DNA of 55,737 nucleotides from Gemmatimonadota bacterium. GTDB lineage: Bacteria > Gemmatimonadota > Gemmatimonadetes > Longimicrobiales > Gaopeijiaceae. The notes below the pieces were generated by a model, which saw only the letters and a list, made by a program, of their open reading frames with translations, was not told the DNA's origin and made no database searches. A program made the position numbers and the translations under genes. Position 1 is the stretch's first letter, and the number at the start of each line of letters is the position of its first letter. The stretch is taken from assembly GCA_003248075.1 (NCBI GenBank), contig QJYK01000299.1:1-55737 (forward strand), in the 5' to 3' direction. This document shows, piece after piece, positions 25,604 to 33,883 of this stretch.

Positions 25604-25794
25604 CGGGAGCCTCCGGCAGGGTGGACTCGGCCGGCCCCGCGCCGCCGCGAGCGCGCGCACCGGAGGGGGCCGATTCGGGACACCAGGCTACCCCCCCGAG
25701 GGTCCCCGGATCCGCCGGTCGGGGCGCCCCGACGGGTCAGCGGAAACGCGAAAGGGCCGACGTCCCAACGGACGCCGGCCCCCGCTGACGTACC
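25604..25794. repeat. Intergenic inverted repeats upstream of the pterin operon
   Basis: No gene is seen here. It holds two strong inverted repeats. A 16-base perfect palindrome lies at 25718-25733 (GTCGGGGCGCCCCGAC). A hairpin at 25736-25789 has arms GTCAGCGG and CCGCTGAC, an inner stem GGGCC/GGCCC plus CGTCC/GGACG, and a CAAC loop; an 11-base purine-rich bulge sits on the left side. Neither is followed by a T-run on either strand. They may be part of a leader of the PTPS gene (minus strand) or of the RNA candidate beside them. Confidence 0.55.
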
Positions 25795-25933
25795 GGAGGG
25801 GGTTTATTGAAGCCCGGGAAGTACATCTGGTGACCTCCCCGTGCCTTGCCGCTTTCCCCGCACCGGGGGCCTAGCGTCCAGCCCGGGAGTCAGTCCCGGC
25901 TTCAGGAGTGTTGGCTCAATAAATGGGCCCTCC
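25795..25933. ncRNA. Candidate structured RNA (long imperfect hairpin, 6S-like layout)
   Basis: The ends pair as GGAGGG (25795) with CCCTCC (25928), then TTTATTGA (25803) with TCAATAAA (25916), then AGCCcGGGA with TCCCGGCT, leaving a 3' bulge. Inside lies a terminal stem CCCCGTGC / GCACcGGGG. A competing small hairpin CCGGGA-gtcag-TCCCGG (about 25883-25899) shares bases with the closing stem, so two folds are possible, as in 6S RNA. The AT-rich stem stands out in GC-rich DNA. Strand is undecided; no clear promoter or terminator is seen. It could instead be a leader element of the minus-strand PTPS gene. I do not see 6S sequence identity. Confidence 0.4.
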
Positions 25934-26000
25934 AAGCACGTCTCCCGAATATGGGGGATGCGGAGACGGGGCACCAGCGCGTCGTCGTCGGGGAAGGCCG

Positions 26001-28244
26001 TCACCAGATGAATGCGTGTGAGTATTTGACCATGATGGCTCGTCCGGACGAGAGCGGGAGTCGGGGGCGATCGAGGACGTCCCGGTCCATGTTCAACCCC
26101 TCGTTGTACACGATCCAGAGATCCGTCCCCTCACTGAAGTTGTAGCGAAGGCGGATGTTGAACGTGGTCAGATCCGTGTCGTTGCTGAACTGGGCGAAGG
26201 AGCTCAGAGACAGTCTCGTGTCGAAGGCGATCTGGACCTTGAGGCGAGCCAGGTGAGCGGTCGTGGCGAGCCCGCGCCGGGAAAAGGTCAAACGGTTGAC
26301 CTCGTAGCCCCCGCCCAGCTCGAGGTGGCGCGACGGATTCCACGCGGGGTTGAGCGCCAGGCCGACCCGCCGACCTCCGTAGAAGCTGCCGACGGTCGCG
26401 GTGAAGTCTCCGCGGAGCAGGTCGCTACGCGGGAGCTGCAGGCGGGCCTTTCCCTCATGGTACCAGTACTCGCCGGGCGGCACGACCAGGTCCGAGACGT
26501 CGAAGGAATCCCGGACGCTTTCGAAGGCGGCGGTCCAGGTGAGCTGCACCTCTGTGGCTCCCTTGGTCTCGATGTGGAGCTCCGGCACGACCGTCCGCGA
26601 CTCGGCGGACCCATCCTCGGTCCGGATGTAGTGACCGGTGCTCACCCTAAGCGCGGCGCTTCTCAGCGACGAGCTCGCGTCTCGGAACGTCTTGAGCTGC
26701 GCGCTACCTCCGAAGTAGCGGTACGCCGTCCGGTTCTGAAAGCCCAGCCGCGGCAGGTAGTCGCCACCCACTCGCATGAACTCACCCGAGTAGGATAGCC
26801 CCTCGTCGCGCTGTCTGTCCCACCGGGCCTGCACCAGGCCGGACTCCAGGGCGGACTCTTCGTCGATGGCCTCGTCGAAGGTCTGGGCCCACTTGACGGT
26901 CACGTACTCGTCGCCGAAGGGACGGACGACCGCATCGACCCCATACGCCACGTTGTCCTCGCCGTTGGACCCGAGGCGCGACGTCAGCATCCCACCCACG
27001 GAGGAGTACGGGTTCAACACCTGCTGATTGAGACGCAACACGCCCATGTTCTCCGAGGAGCGCCCGTCATGGGAGGCCGTCTGCATGTCGAGGAATCCGA
27101 AATCGAGTCCCCCCAGACGCCCCACCGCCCTGGCGCCGCCGTAGATGCGGACAATCTCGCCGTCGTCGAGGCCGATGCGCCGGCTATGGAAGAGGCGGTT
27201 GCTGAAGCCACCCGTGCCGAACTGGAACGTGGACGCCCGCTCCTGGAAGAACTGCCGCTTCTCCGGAAAGAAAAGGGCGAAGCGCGTGAGGTTGATCTGT
27301 TGATCGTCCGCCTCCACCTGGGCGAAGTCCGTGTTGGCGGTCAGATCCAGGGTGAGATTGGACGTCGGGGAGAACCTCAGATCGCCTCCCAGCTCCTTGG
27401 TAGGCTCCGAGTCGATGCCCCACCGCCCTCCGAGGCCGTCCGGCCCCTTGAGAACCGGGAACTGGTTCAGGCCGGCCAGGGAATACGGAGTGACGTAGAC
27501 CGGTTTTGCCTCGTGGACGTCGTGGAGCACGATCCGGCGAGCCTGGCTGGGCTTCGCGAAACCCAGACCGCCCCAGGACGGGTCGATGGCAGGAAACACC
27601 TGTCTCTCGTTCCTCCGTGCGATGAAGCGATAGGAGATGAGCCCCATCACCACATCGCCGCCCTGGTCCTGAAACCCGAGGGTGGAGAAGGGGATGCGGA
27701 ACTCCGCATACCAGCCGTCGTCGTCCTGGGACGTCATGACATCCCAATGGGCGTTCCAGTCGGCGTTCATGGGCATCTCGCCGCCGGTGAACACGGCGTC
27801 CCCCGAAACCGTCCGGTCCGTCCGGACTCCCGCGGGGTTGGTGACGAACCACACCGCGGTCTCGTAGTCGTTGTAGCTGTCTACGACCACGGCGAGGAGA
27901 TCGTCCCCGCTGTAGGCGTCCCGGACCAGCGTGTTCGTCCGGACGCCCGTCGGATCGGAGTCGTACATGCGCCCGGACACGTAGAGGTACCGATCGTCGT
28001 GGGCCAGCCGGATCTCGGTGCGCTCACTCAGCTCTCCCCGAAACGTCGGCGAGAACATCGTCATCTCCAGGGGCTCCACGGCGGCCCACGCGGGCTCGTC
28101 GACGACGCCGTCGAGCCGGATGGCGCCGCTTAGGCGCGCGATCGGCATCGGCTGTGTCGACCCGTTCTCCTGGGCCCAGGCCGGACCCCCGCACAGCAGG
28201 GCAAGGACCGCGAGCGGCGCGCAGGCGAGGAGACGGGCGGACAC
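26001..28244 (-). CDS. DUF5916 outer-membrane protein with CBM9-like N-terminal domain
   Basis: About 747 aa. After a signal peptide (ARLLACAPLAVLALLCGGPAWAQ), a domain at roughly 30-220 resembles the CBM9-like module that opens DUF5916 proteins (GAIRLDGVVDEPAW, LAHDDRYLYVSGRMYD, WYAEFRIPFSTLGF). The rest is a long beta-barrel-type DUF5916 domain with the family phrases FFPEKRQFFQE and NTDFAQVEADD, ending in alternating aromatic strands. GTG 28244 is chosen because it begins the signal peptide; the frame stays open to 28355 but would add a basic leader. Function unknown; it probably binds glycan or peptide in the outer membrane. Confidence 0.85.
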   Translation of the reverse strand: MSARLLACAPLAVLALLCGGPAWAQENGSTQPMPIARLSGAIRLDGVVDEPAWAAVEPLEMTMFSPTFRGELSERTEIRLAHDDRYLYVSGRMYDSDPTGVRTNTLVRDAYSGDDLLAVVVDSYNDYETAVWFVTNPAGVRTDRTVSGDAVFTGGEMPMNADWNAHWDVMTSQDDDGWYAEFRIPFSTLGFQDQGGDVVMGLISYRFIARRNERQVFPAIDPSWGGLGFAKPSQARRIVLHDVHEAKPVYVTPYSLAGLNQFPVLKGPDGLGGRWGIDSEPTKELGGDLRFSPTSNLTLDLTANTDFAQVEADDQQINLTRFALFFPEKRQFFQERASTFQFGTGGFSNRLFHSRRIGLDDGEIVRIYGGARAVGRLGGLDFGFLDMQTASHDGRSSENMGVLRLNQQVLNPYSSVGGMLTSRLGSNGEDNVAYGVDAVVRPFGDEYVTVKWAQTFDEAIDEESALESGLVQARWDRQRDEGLSYSGEFMRVGGDYLPRLGFQNRTAYRYFGGSAQLKTFRDASSSLRSAALRVSTGHYIRTEDGSAESRTVVPELHIETKGATEVQLTWTAAFESVRDSFDVSDLVVPPGEYWYHEGKARLQLPRSDLLRGDFTATVGSFYGGRRVGLALNPAWNPSRHLELGGGYEVNRLTFSRRGLATTAHLARLKVQIAFDTRLSLSSFAQFSNDTDLTTFNIRLRYNFSEGTDLWIVYNEGLNMDRDVLDRPRLPLSSGRAIMVKYSHAFIW

Positions 28245-28346
28245 GATGAGGAGGGAGGCTCCGAGGGGCGGTGGGTGGCGGCAGGAACAATCATCACGAC
28301 GAGCGCTGCGACGCAACCCAGAGGGCGACCAGGGGTAGATACTCGA

Positions 28347-28364
28347 TCCGGACAAGCGTCCGGA
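28347..28364. promoter_or_regulatory. Perfect inverted repeat, candidate operator
   Basis: TCCGGAC-aagc-GTCCGGA, two perfect 7-base arms around a 4-base centre. It ends 12 bases upstream of the -35 of the metal-uptake promoter and lies between the divergent DUF5916 and metal-operon genes, a typical place for a dimeric regulator. It does not resemble the AT-rich Fur/Zur box; the regulator is unknown. Confidence 0.45.
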
Positions 28365-28376
28365 CGCCGGGGACGT

Positions 28377-28406
28377 TTGACATCTTTAGGCTTCGATCCG
28401 TACCGT
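28377..28406 (+). promoter_or_regulatory. Promoter of the metal-uptake operon
   Basis: TTGACA (28377-28382), an 18-base spacer, and TACCGT (28401-28406). The -35 is a perfect consensus match. The predicted start of transcription (about 28413) is only 3 bases from the ATG at 28416, so the first mRNA would be nearly leaderless. Confidence 0.6.
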
Positions 28407-28415
28407 CCAAGCAAG

Positions 28416-28754
28416 ATGAATCCCAACCGAAGGGGAGCTCTGGCGGCTTTCGCCGCTCCGCTGTCCGCGCTCATGCTGCTCCTGAGCGTGGCGGTTCCCC
28501 TGCTGGAACGGGCTGACATACGGCACGAAACCGCCGTCGAGAGCCGGCACGATCCCTCCACGTGCCCGGTCGCGCACGACCACACGATCTGCACCCAGGT
28601 CGGGGCCAACCACGGGGCGCCGTCGCGCGGTGTCGCCCGTCGGCCCCAGCCGACCTGGTTCGCTTCACCGGCCCCCGGCTCCACGACGCCCTACGGATCG
28701 GCTCCGCCAGCCCTTGGGCCACCCTCCCGAGCCCCTCCTGTCTCGACGGCCTGA
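28416..28754 (+). CDS. Small secreted Cys/His-containing protein heading the metal-uptake operon
   Basis: 112 aa from ATG 28416. A signal or membrane segment (about 8-28, ALAAFAAPLSALMLLLSVAVPLL) is followed by a metal-binding-looking stretch HDPSTCPVAHDHTICTQ with two Cys and several His, then a Pro/Ser-rich low-complexity tail. The frame is open upstream, but the promoter at 28377-28406 and the codon use favour this start. Being first in a zinc-type uptake operon suggests a metal chaperone, sensor or leader role; no family is recognised, and the low-complexity tail could be partly noncoding. Confidence 0.55.
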   Translation: MNPNRRGALAAFAAPLSALMLLLSVAVPLLERADIRHETAVESRHDPSTCPVAHDHTICTQVGANHGAPSRGVARRPQPTWFASPAPGSTTPYGSAPPALGPPSRAPPVSTA

Positions 28755-28803
28755 CGCCGTCCACCTGGCCGCGCCGGTCCCCGGCACGGCCGATCGACAA
28801 ACA

Positions 28804-28837
28804 CCCACGACCGGAGGATAGGCCTCCGATCCGTGGG
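28804..28837 (+). other. Intercistronic stem-loop before the porin gene
   Basis: CCCACG (28804) pairs with CGTGGG (28832) and CGGAGG (28812) with CCTCCG (28823), loop ATAGG. The second stem includes an AGG that resembles a ribosome site, while the actual one (AGGAGGGAGG) is just downstream. There is no T-run, so termination is unlikely. It may stabilise or process the mRNA, or set a lower level for downstream genes. Confidence 0.45.
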
Positions 28838-28858
28838 CTCCCAGGAGGGAGGTCATCG

Positions 28859-30214
28859 ATGCGACACCGCTCGACATTTCGGGTCGTCGGCCTGGTCCTC
28901 GTGCTCTGGATCGCAGCGCCGAGCGCACGCGCGTCCGCCCAGCAGACCGCAACGGATTCGTTGCGCATCGAGATTCTGCGACTGGCCGCGCTCGTGGACA
29001 GCCTCCGGTCCGAGGTGGACCGGCTTCGCTCCGCCGGAGCCGAGGAGCAGGCGGGTGATGCCCTGGCTCAGCTCCGTGCCGCCGCGGCGGCAGCGGCAGC
29101 GACCGCGGGGCCGCCACCCACCGCCACAGACGAGCAGCCCCAGCAGTTCGTGGGACGACAGCGTTCGCTGCAGGCGTTGAACCCCGAGATCAGCATGACG
29201 GGTGACCTCTTCGCCAGCCTCGATCCGGACAACACCGATAGCGAGAACTTCATCCCTCGCGAATTCGAGCTCTCCGTGGTGTCCAGCCTCGACCCGTTCT
29301 CCAGGGCGAAGGTGTTCATCTCGCGCCACCAGGAAGGCGGAGACCTCGCCCTGTTTCCGGCCGCGGGTGACGCCGGTGGTCCGGAAGAAGCGGGGCACGA
29401 CGGCGGATTCGCCGTCGAGGAGGGTTATGTCGAGTGGGTGGGCCTTCCGGGTGGCCTCGGACTCAAGCTGGGGCGCTTCTTCCAGCAGTTCGGGCAGCTC
29501 AACCGTTGGCACTCCCACGCCCTACCGTTCCAGAACCGCTCGCTTCCCCATCAGGCGTTCATCGGCGAGGAGCAGCTCGCCCAGACCGGCGCGTCCATGC
29601 ACTGGCTCCTTCCCTTCGGCGGGGGCGTCGGTACCTACGATGCCACCTTCGAGGTCACGACCAGCGACAACGCCAGCCTCTTCGGCAGCTCGGGACGCCC
29701 GTCCGTGCTCGGTACGCTGAACGGCTTCTGGCAGCTGTCCGAGGCGACCGACCTCGATCTGGCGCTCAGCTGGGTGAACGGGAGCTACGAGGACGATACG
29801 AGCCTCCTGGACCGGAACCTCTACGGCGCCGAGATGTCCTTCACCTGGCGTCCCCCGGCTGCGTCGCTGTACCGGGGTGCCAACGTGCGCGCGGGGGTCA
29901 TGGTCCTCGACGGGCTCCTGCCCGATGCCACCGGTGCCCCGGGCGTCGATCGAGCCAAGGGATTCTGGTCGATGGCGGAGGTCCGCCTCGATCGGTCCTG
30001 GCTGGCAGGGGGCCGCTTCGACTGGGTCGAGAACCCTCTCGACACGAAGGACACGGCCTGGCTGGCAGGACCGACCCTCACCTGGTGGCAGAGCGAGTAT
30101 GTGCGGGTCCGCGGCGAATACGACCTTCTGGGACAGAGCCGGCTGGACAGGCAGGGGAGGTTCTTTCTCCAGGTGACGCTCGCCATGGGCCCACACAAGC
30201 ACGAAACGTACTGA
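28859..30214 (+). CDS. Outer-membrane porin-like protein of the metal-uptake operon
   Basis: A 451-aa protein from ATG 28859 with AGGAGGGAGG upstream. The signal peptide ends near ASAQ. Residues about 33-55 form a short coiled coil (LRIEILRLAALVDSLRSEVDRLRS), then an Ala/Pro linker, and from about 100 a 16-strand-type barrel with alternating aromatic and polar residues; near 180 a run of HSHALPFQNRSLPHQ is His-rich and could bind metal. Its place between a Cys/His protein and a metal-binding protein suggests it passes metal ions across the outer membrane. This is inference; the protein family is not certain (OprO/phosphoporin-like barrels look similar). Confidence 0.75.
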   Translation: MRHRSTFRVVGLVLVLWIAAPSARASAQQTATDSLRIEILRLAALVDSLRSEVDRLRSAGAEEQAGDALAQLRAAAAAAAATAGPPPTATDEQPQQFVGRQRSLQALNPEISMTGDLFASLDPDNTDSENFIPREFELSVVSSLDPFSRAKVFISRHQEGGDLALFPAAGDAGGPEEAGHDGGFAVEEGYVEWVGLPGGLGLKLGRFFQQFGQLNRWHSHALPFQNRSLPHQAFIGEEQLAQTGASMHWLLPFGGGVGTYDATFEVTTSDNASLFGSSGRPSVLGTLNGFWQLSEATDLDLALSWVNGSYEDDTSLLDRNLYGAEMSFTWRPPAASLYRGANVRAGVMVLDGLLPDATGAPGVDRAKGFWSMAEVRLDRSWLAGGRFDWVENPLDTKDTAWLAGPTLTWWQSEYVRVRGEYDLLGQSRLDRQGRFFLQVTLAMGPHKHETY

Positions 30215-30264
30215 CCCGAGATGACGACCCTTCCGGCGTGCCTGCCACGCTCCAAGGAGACGGC

Positions 30265-31308
30265 ATGACCATGTTCACCAAGCTACTCAGCGTCGCCCTC
30301 CTGACGGTCCACGGCGGAGGCGGTACGGCGCCGGGCGCCGCGCCGCTGCGGGTGGTGGCCACGCTCCCGGTGTACGCGGAGCTCACCCGCGAGATCGGGG
30401 GAGCCGAGGTCGAGGTGTCGAGCATCGCCAACCCCAACGAGGATGCACACTTCGTAAGGCCCAAGCCGAGCTTCGCCCTGGACCTCCGCCGGGCGGACGT
30501 CTTCGTCACCACGGGGCTCGACCTCGAGCTCTGGGTGCCCACGCTGCTGGACCGAGCAGGGAACACCCAGGTCATCGAGGGTGGTCGGGGTTACATCACG
30601 GCCTACACCGGGATCAAGCTCCTCGACATCCCGGTCTCGGCGGACCGATCGGCGGGTGACGTACACATATACGGCAACCCGCACCTCACGACGGACCCGC
30701 TGCGGACTCTCCATGTCGCGCGAAACATCACCACCGGCCTGAAGCGGGTCGCGCCGGAACGGGCCGCCGCGTTCGACGCCGGGCTGGCGCGGTTCACCGA
30801 CCGCATCCACCGGAAGCTCTTCGGCGACCGGCTGGTCGATCTGCTAGGCGGACCGACATTGGAGCAGCTGGCGCTGAACGGGACACTGTTCCAGTTCCTG
30901 GACCAGCAGCAGTACGAGGACCACCCGCTCACGGCTCAGCTCGGCGGCTGGCTCCAGCAGGCGGCTCCGTTTCGGGGGAAGGCGATCATCTGCTATCACA
31001 AGAACTGGGCGTACTTCGAGGACCGCTTCCAGGTCCACTGCGTGGACTACGTCGAGGCGAAGCCCGGGATACCACCGACGCCCGGGCATGTGGCCCAACT
31101 CATAAAACGGATGCAAGATGAGCACATCAACGTGCTCTTCGCGGCTTCGTATTTCGACAAGAACAAGGTCGAGACGGTGGCCAACCGCGGCAGGGCGAAG
31201 CTCGTCCAGGTTCCCCTGTCGCCCGGTGCGCGGGCGGGTGTCAACGACTACTTCCAACTCGTCGACACCTGGGTGACCGAGCTGGCGGGTGCCTTCACCG
31301 GACGCTGA
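30265..31308 (+). CDS. Metal ABC transporter substrate-binding protein (ZnuA/TroA-like)
   Basis: A 347-aa cluster A-I binding protein with a signal peptide near residues 5-25 and no lipobox. Metal ligand candidates lie in NEDAHFVRPKPS (first His), HIYGNPHLTTDP (second), CYHKNWAYF (third) and AASYFDKNKV near the end; the long helix linking the two lobes is present. AGGAG precedes the ATG. It follows the porin by 50 bases and precedes the permease by 22. The family takes up zinc or manganese; His-rich neighbours make zinc more likely. Confidence 0.9.
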   Translation: MTMFTKLLSVALLTVHGGGGTAPGAAPLRVVATLPVYAELTREIGGAEVEVSSIANPNEDAHFVRPKPSFALDLRRADVFVTTGLDLELWVPTLLDRAGNTQVIEGGRGYITAYTGIKLLDIPVSADRSAGDVHIYGNPHLTTDPLRTLHVARNITTGLKRVAPERAAAFDAGLARFTDRIHRKLFGDRLVDLLGGPTLEQLALNGTLFQFLDQQQYEDHPLTAQLGGWLQQAAPFRGKAIICYHKNWAYFEDRFQVHCVDYVEAKPGIPPTPGHVAQLIKRMQDEHINVLFAASYFDKNKVETVANRGRAKLVQVPLSPGARAGVNDYFQLVDTWVTELAGAFTGR

Positions 31309-31330
31309 CCTCAGGAAAAGGGGCTGTACG

Positions 31331-32185
31331 ATGCTCGATCTCATGATCCCGCCGGTGGTGGCGGCCCTCGTCATCCTCTCGATCCACGCCTACCTCGGGC
31401 TCCACGTCATCGCCCGTGAGGTCATCTTCGTGGACCTCGCCTTCGCGCAGATCGCCGCATTGGGCACGACGATCGCGCTGCTGATGGGGATCGAGCTCGG
31501 AACCACCACCTCCCTGGCGTTCGCCCTCGGGGCGACGCTGATCGGCGCTCTGATCTTCAGCTTCACGCGTATGGAGCATTCAGCGGTTCCTCAAGAAGCC
31601 ATCATCGGCATCGCCTACGTCATGGCCTCGGCCGCCGTGATCCTCCTGGCCGGCATGACCGCCGAAGGCGCCGAGCATATCAAGGAGACCCTCACCGGGA
31701 CGCTGATCTGGGTCGGGTGGCCGGCAATCGCCAAAATGGCCGTGGTGTACGCGCTGGTCGGCGCATTCCACTTCATCCTCCGACGATACTTCCTGGCGGT
31801 GTCCTTCCACCCCGAGAAGGCGGAGAAAGTGCGCCTGTGGGATTTCCTTTTCTACGTCTCGTTCGGGATCGTGATCTCGTTCTCGGTGGAGATCGCCGGC
31901 GTCCTCATGGTCTTCAGCTCGCTCGTGGTCCCCGCCGTGGTCGCGTTCTTCTTCACCGACCGCTTCGGCAGCGCCATACTCATCGCCTGGGGCTCGGGCG
32001 CAGTCGCCATCGTCGCCGGGATCGGCGCTTCGTTCTACTGGGACCTCGCGACCGGACCGCTCCTGGTCTGCGCCTTCGGTGCCGTCCTTGTGGTCGCCGT
32101 GCTGCTCAGGCCGTCCCTGGGCGTCCACCCGGACGCGCGCATCCGGGTCAAAGCGCTGGCGGACGAGCCGGCGGGCGCGGACTGA
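31331..32185 (+). CDS. Metal ABC transporter permease (ZnuB-like, ABC-3 family)
   Basis: A 284-aa protein with about 8-9 membrane helices, matching the ABC-3 permease family (opening LGLHVIAREVIFVDLAFAQIAALGT; central EAIIGIAYVMASAAVIL; LTGTLIWVGW). Acidic helix ends and the C-terminal soluble tail follow the ZnuB layout. ATG 31331 is chosen because the family starts there; an upstream Met at 31289 would add only polar residues overlapping the previous stop. No ATPase gene follows: the next gene on this strand is more than 1 kb away and unrelated. It must share an ATPase encoded elsewhere. Confidence 0.92.
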   Translation: MLDLMIPPVVAALVILSIHAYLGLHVIAREVIFVDLAFAQIAALGTTIALLMGIELGTTTSLAFALGATLIGALIFSFTRMEHSAVPQEAIIGIAYVMASAAVILLAGMTAEGAEHIKETLTGTLIWVGWPAIAKMAVVYALVGAFHFILRRYFLAVSFHPEKAEKVRLWDFLFYVSFGIVISFSVEIAGVLMVFSSLVVPAVVAFFFTDRFGSAILIAWGSGAVAIVAGIGASFYWDLATGPLLVCAFGAVLVVAVLLRPSLGVHPDARIRVKALADEPAGAD

Positions 32186-32215
32186 CCGCCGAGGTAATGC
32201 CACCAGGGTCCCCGA

Positions 32216-33106
32216 TCAGCCCCGACACGCCCGGAGAAAGGCCAGGTTCACCCGGTCCCCGTCGTCGTCCTTCGGCGTCTCCAGGATCTTTGGCACGGAC
32301 CGAAGTCGCTCGTCGGTCATGAGCCGCCGGAACGTGCCGGACCCGAGCGTCCCTTCTCCCAGCTTCTCGTGTCGATCGCGGCGGGATCCGAGCGGGTGGC
32401 GGGAGTCGTTCAGGTGTAGGAGCCCGAGCACGTCACGTCCCACGACGTCATCGAAGGCCCGCCAGACACCCTCGTAATCCCCAGCGAGGTCGTATCCCGC
32501 GGCGAAGGCGTGACACGTGTCGACGCAGACGCCAACGCGCCCACGAACCGTCGAGGGGATCGCCTCGCGTAGCGCTGCCAGGTTCCCGAAGCTCCCGCCC
32601 ACGCTGGTCCCGGCGCCGGCCGTGAGCTCCAACAGCACCCGGGTCGCGCCAGGCACCTCCCCCAGCACCTCCGCGATTCCCTCCGCGTTTCGAGCCAGCC
32701 CTGCCGCGAGGTCTCCGTCCACGGCGTGGCCCGGGTGCGTGACCAGGAAATCCAGCCCCAGGGCCACGCAGCGCTCCAGCTCGGCCCGGAATGCGGTGAC
32801 CGACCGTCTCCAGAGACGGGTGTCGGGCGACGCCAGGTTGTTGAGATAGGAGTCGTGGGCGCCTGCGACCCGTATGCGATGGGCCTCCCGCTCCGCACGG
32901 AAGCGCGCGACCGCCACGCGGTCCAGGACGGGCTCGGCCCAGCGGCTGGGCTGTTTGGTGAAGAGCTGCAGGTTCGCGCCACCGATGGCTCGCGCGCGTG
33001 CGGGGGCCCGCCAGACGCCTCCCTCGGCCGACACATGAGCGCCGAGCTCGTCATCGAACCCGATTGGGGAAGCGCGCCCTTGTGGGGACGCCGAACGGCC
33101 GGACAT
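32216..33106 (-). CDS. nfo: Deoxyribonuclease IV / apurinic endonuclease (Nfo family)
   Basis: A 296-aa TIM-barrel nuclease of base-excision repair. Zinc motifs of endonuclease IV are visible: GAHVSAEGG near the N-terminus, a His in AHDSYLNN, HPGHAVDG, the Glu-bearing LELTAG strand, GVCVDTCHAFAAG, LHLNDS, HEKLGEG and a terminal LETP. The enzyme cuts 5' to abasic sites. Start ATG 33106 is selected because the family begins there and a longer frame would run into the divergent gene; no ribosome site is obvious. Codon use is like the neighbours. Its stop converges with the permease gene, leaving 30 bases between. Confidence 0.88.
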   Translation of the reverse strand: MSGRSASPQGRASPIGFDDELGAHVSAEGGVWRAPARARAIGGANLQLFTKQPSRWAEPVLDRVAVARFRAEREAHRIRVAGAHDSYLNNLASPDTRLWRRSVTAFRAELERCVALGLDFLVTHPGHAVDGDLAAGLARNAEGIAEVLGEVPGATRVLLELTAGAGTSVGGSFGNLAALREAIPSTVRGRVGVCVDTCHAFAAGYDLAGDYEGVWRAFDDVVGRDVLGLLHLNDSRHPLGSRRDRHEKLGEGTLGSGTFRRLMTDERLRSVPKILETPKDDDGDRVNLAFLRACRG

Positions 33107-33329
33107 GGCCCGGAAGGTGGGAAAAAAGTGCCCGGGCTGGAACCACGTGCAACACGTCGCCGGGTTTTCCCGGTATACCGCAGCGCTCGGGAAAGCCTGA
33201 TAATGTATTGATGTGAAACACTTTACGTCCGCACCCCCCCCCAGCGGCATCCTGGGCACGGAGCTTGTCGAAGCCCTACTGCAGACGTGCTCTCCCCAGG
33301 GTGCGCCAGGCAACGCTCAGGAGACTGAG

Positions 33330-33779
33330 ATGCGAATTGCGGCTGATGGATTCATCGACATCCGGGACGGTAAGCGGGTCAGGACGCCCGGCCTCCACAA
33401 GGAGGTGTCGCTGGAGCCCATGCCCGAAGCGGAGGCACTCGCGTTCCTCCTGTCGCACAGCTTTCGGGGACACCGCAGGATGGTCCGGTCCCTGAGCGTG
33501 GCCGAGCGGCGTCGAATCCGTCTCGCCTCGTGGGCCGACTCCGTGTCGGAGCGGATGGCACTGGTCGATCGCGTCTGGCGATCGGTCACCGAGCCGGCCG
33601 AGTCCCCCGACGAGGGTGAGGGAGCGACGCTACTCCAAGTGGTTCAGGAGGGGAACTGGGCCTATCCGCTGCACGCTGACGGCCCGGTGACGCGCGTCTT
33701 GCCAGCAGGGGGTGTCCCCGCATCAGAGGTCAAGGGACGCAAGAAGGACATCTTCCGGCTGGATCGGAAGACGGCTTGA
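33330..33779 (+). CDS. Unknown small basic protein
   Basis: 149 aa from ATG 33330 with AGGAG 6 bases upstream. An earlier in-frame GTG at 33213 would add 39 residues of poor quality. It has a short beta start (IAADGFIDIRDGKRVRT), acidic helices, then RGHRRMVRSLSVAERRRIRLASW with many Arg, and a second helical part. I see no known domain or motif; the Arg-rich stretch could bind nucleic acid. It ends 105 bases before an intrinsic terminator, so it is probably a single-gene transcript. Confidence 0.6.
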   Translation: MRIAADGFIDIRDGKRVRTPGLHKEVSLEPMPEAEALAFLLSHSFRGHRRMVRSLSVAERRRIRLASWADSVSERMALVDRVWRSVTEPAESPDEGEGATLLQVVQEGNWAYPLHADGPVTRVLPAGGVPASEVKGRKKDIFRLDRKTA

Positions 33780-33883
33780 GAACGTAGCGCCGGTCACGGC
33801 CGACTCGGTCGGTCGGGGACTCGGCCATGGTGTGCCCACGCCCAGTCCGGGCTGGGCCTCACGCCCTGGGGGGGGCGTGCCAA

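Noticed and set aside
25795-25933. THF or preQ1 riboswitch in front of the pterin genes
   Set aside because: I see none of the conserved THF or preQ1 core sequences, so only a generic structured RNA is claimed.
33213-33329. Longer N-terminus of the small unknown gene from GTG 33213
   Set aside because: The start at 33330 has a good AGGAG 6 bases upstream; the first 39 codons lack domain-like character.
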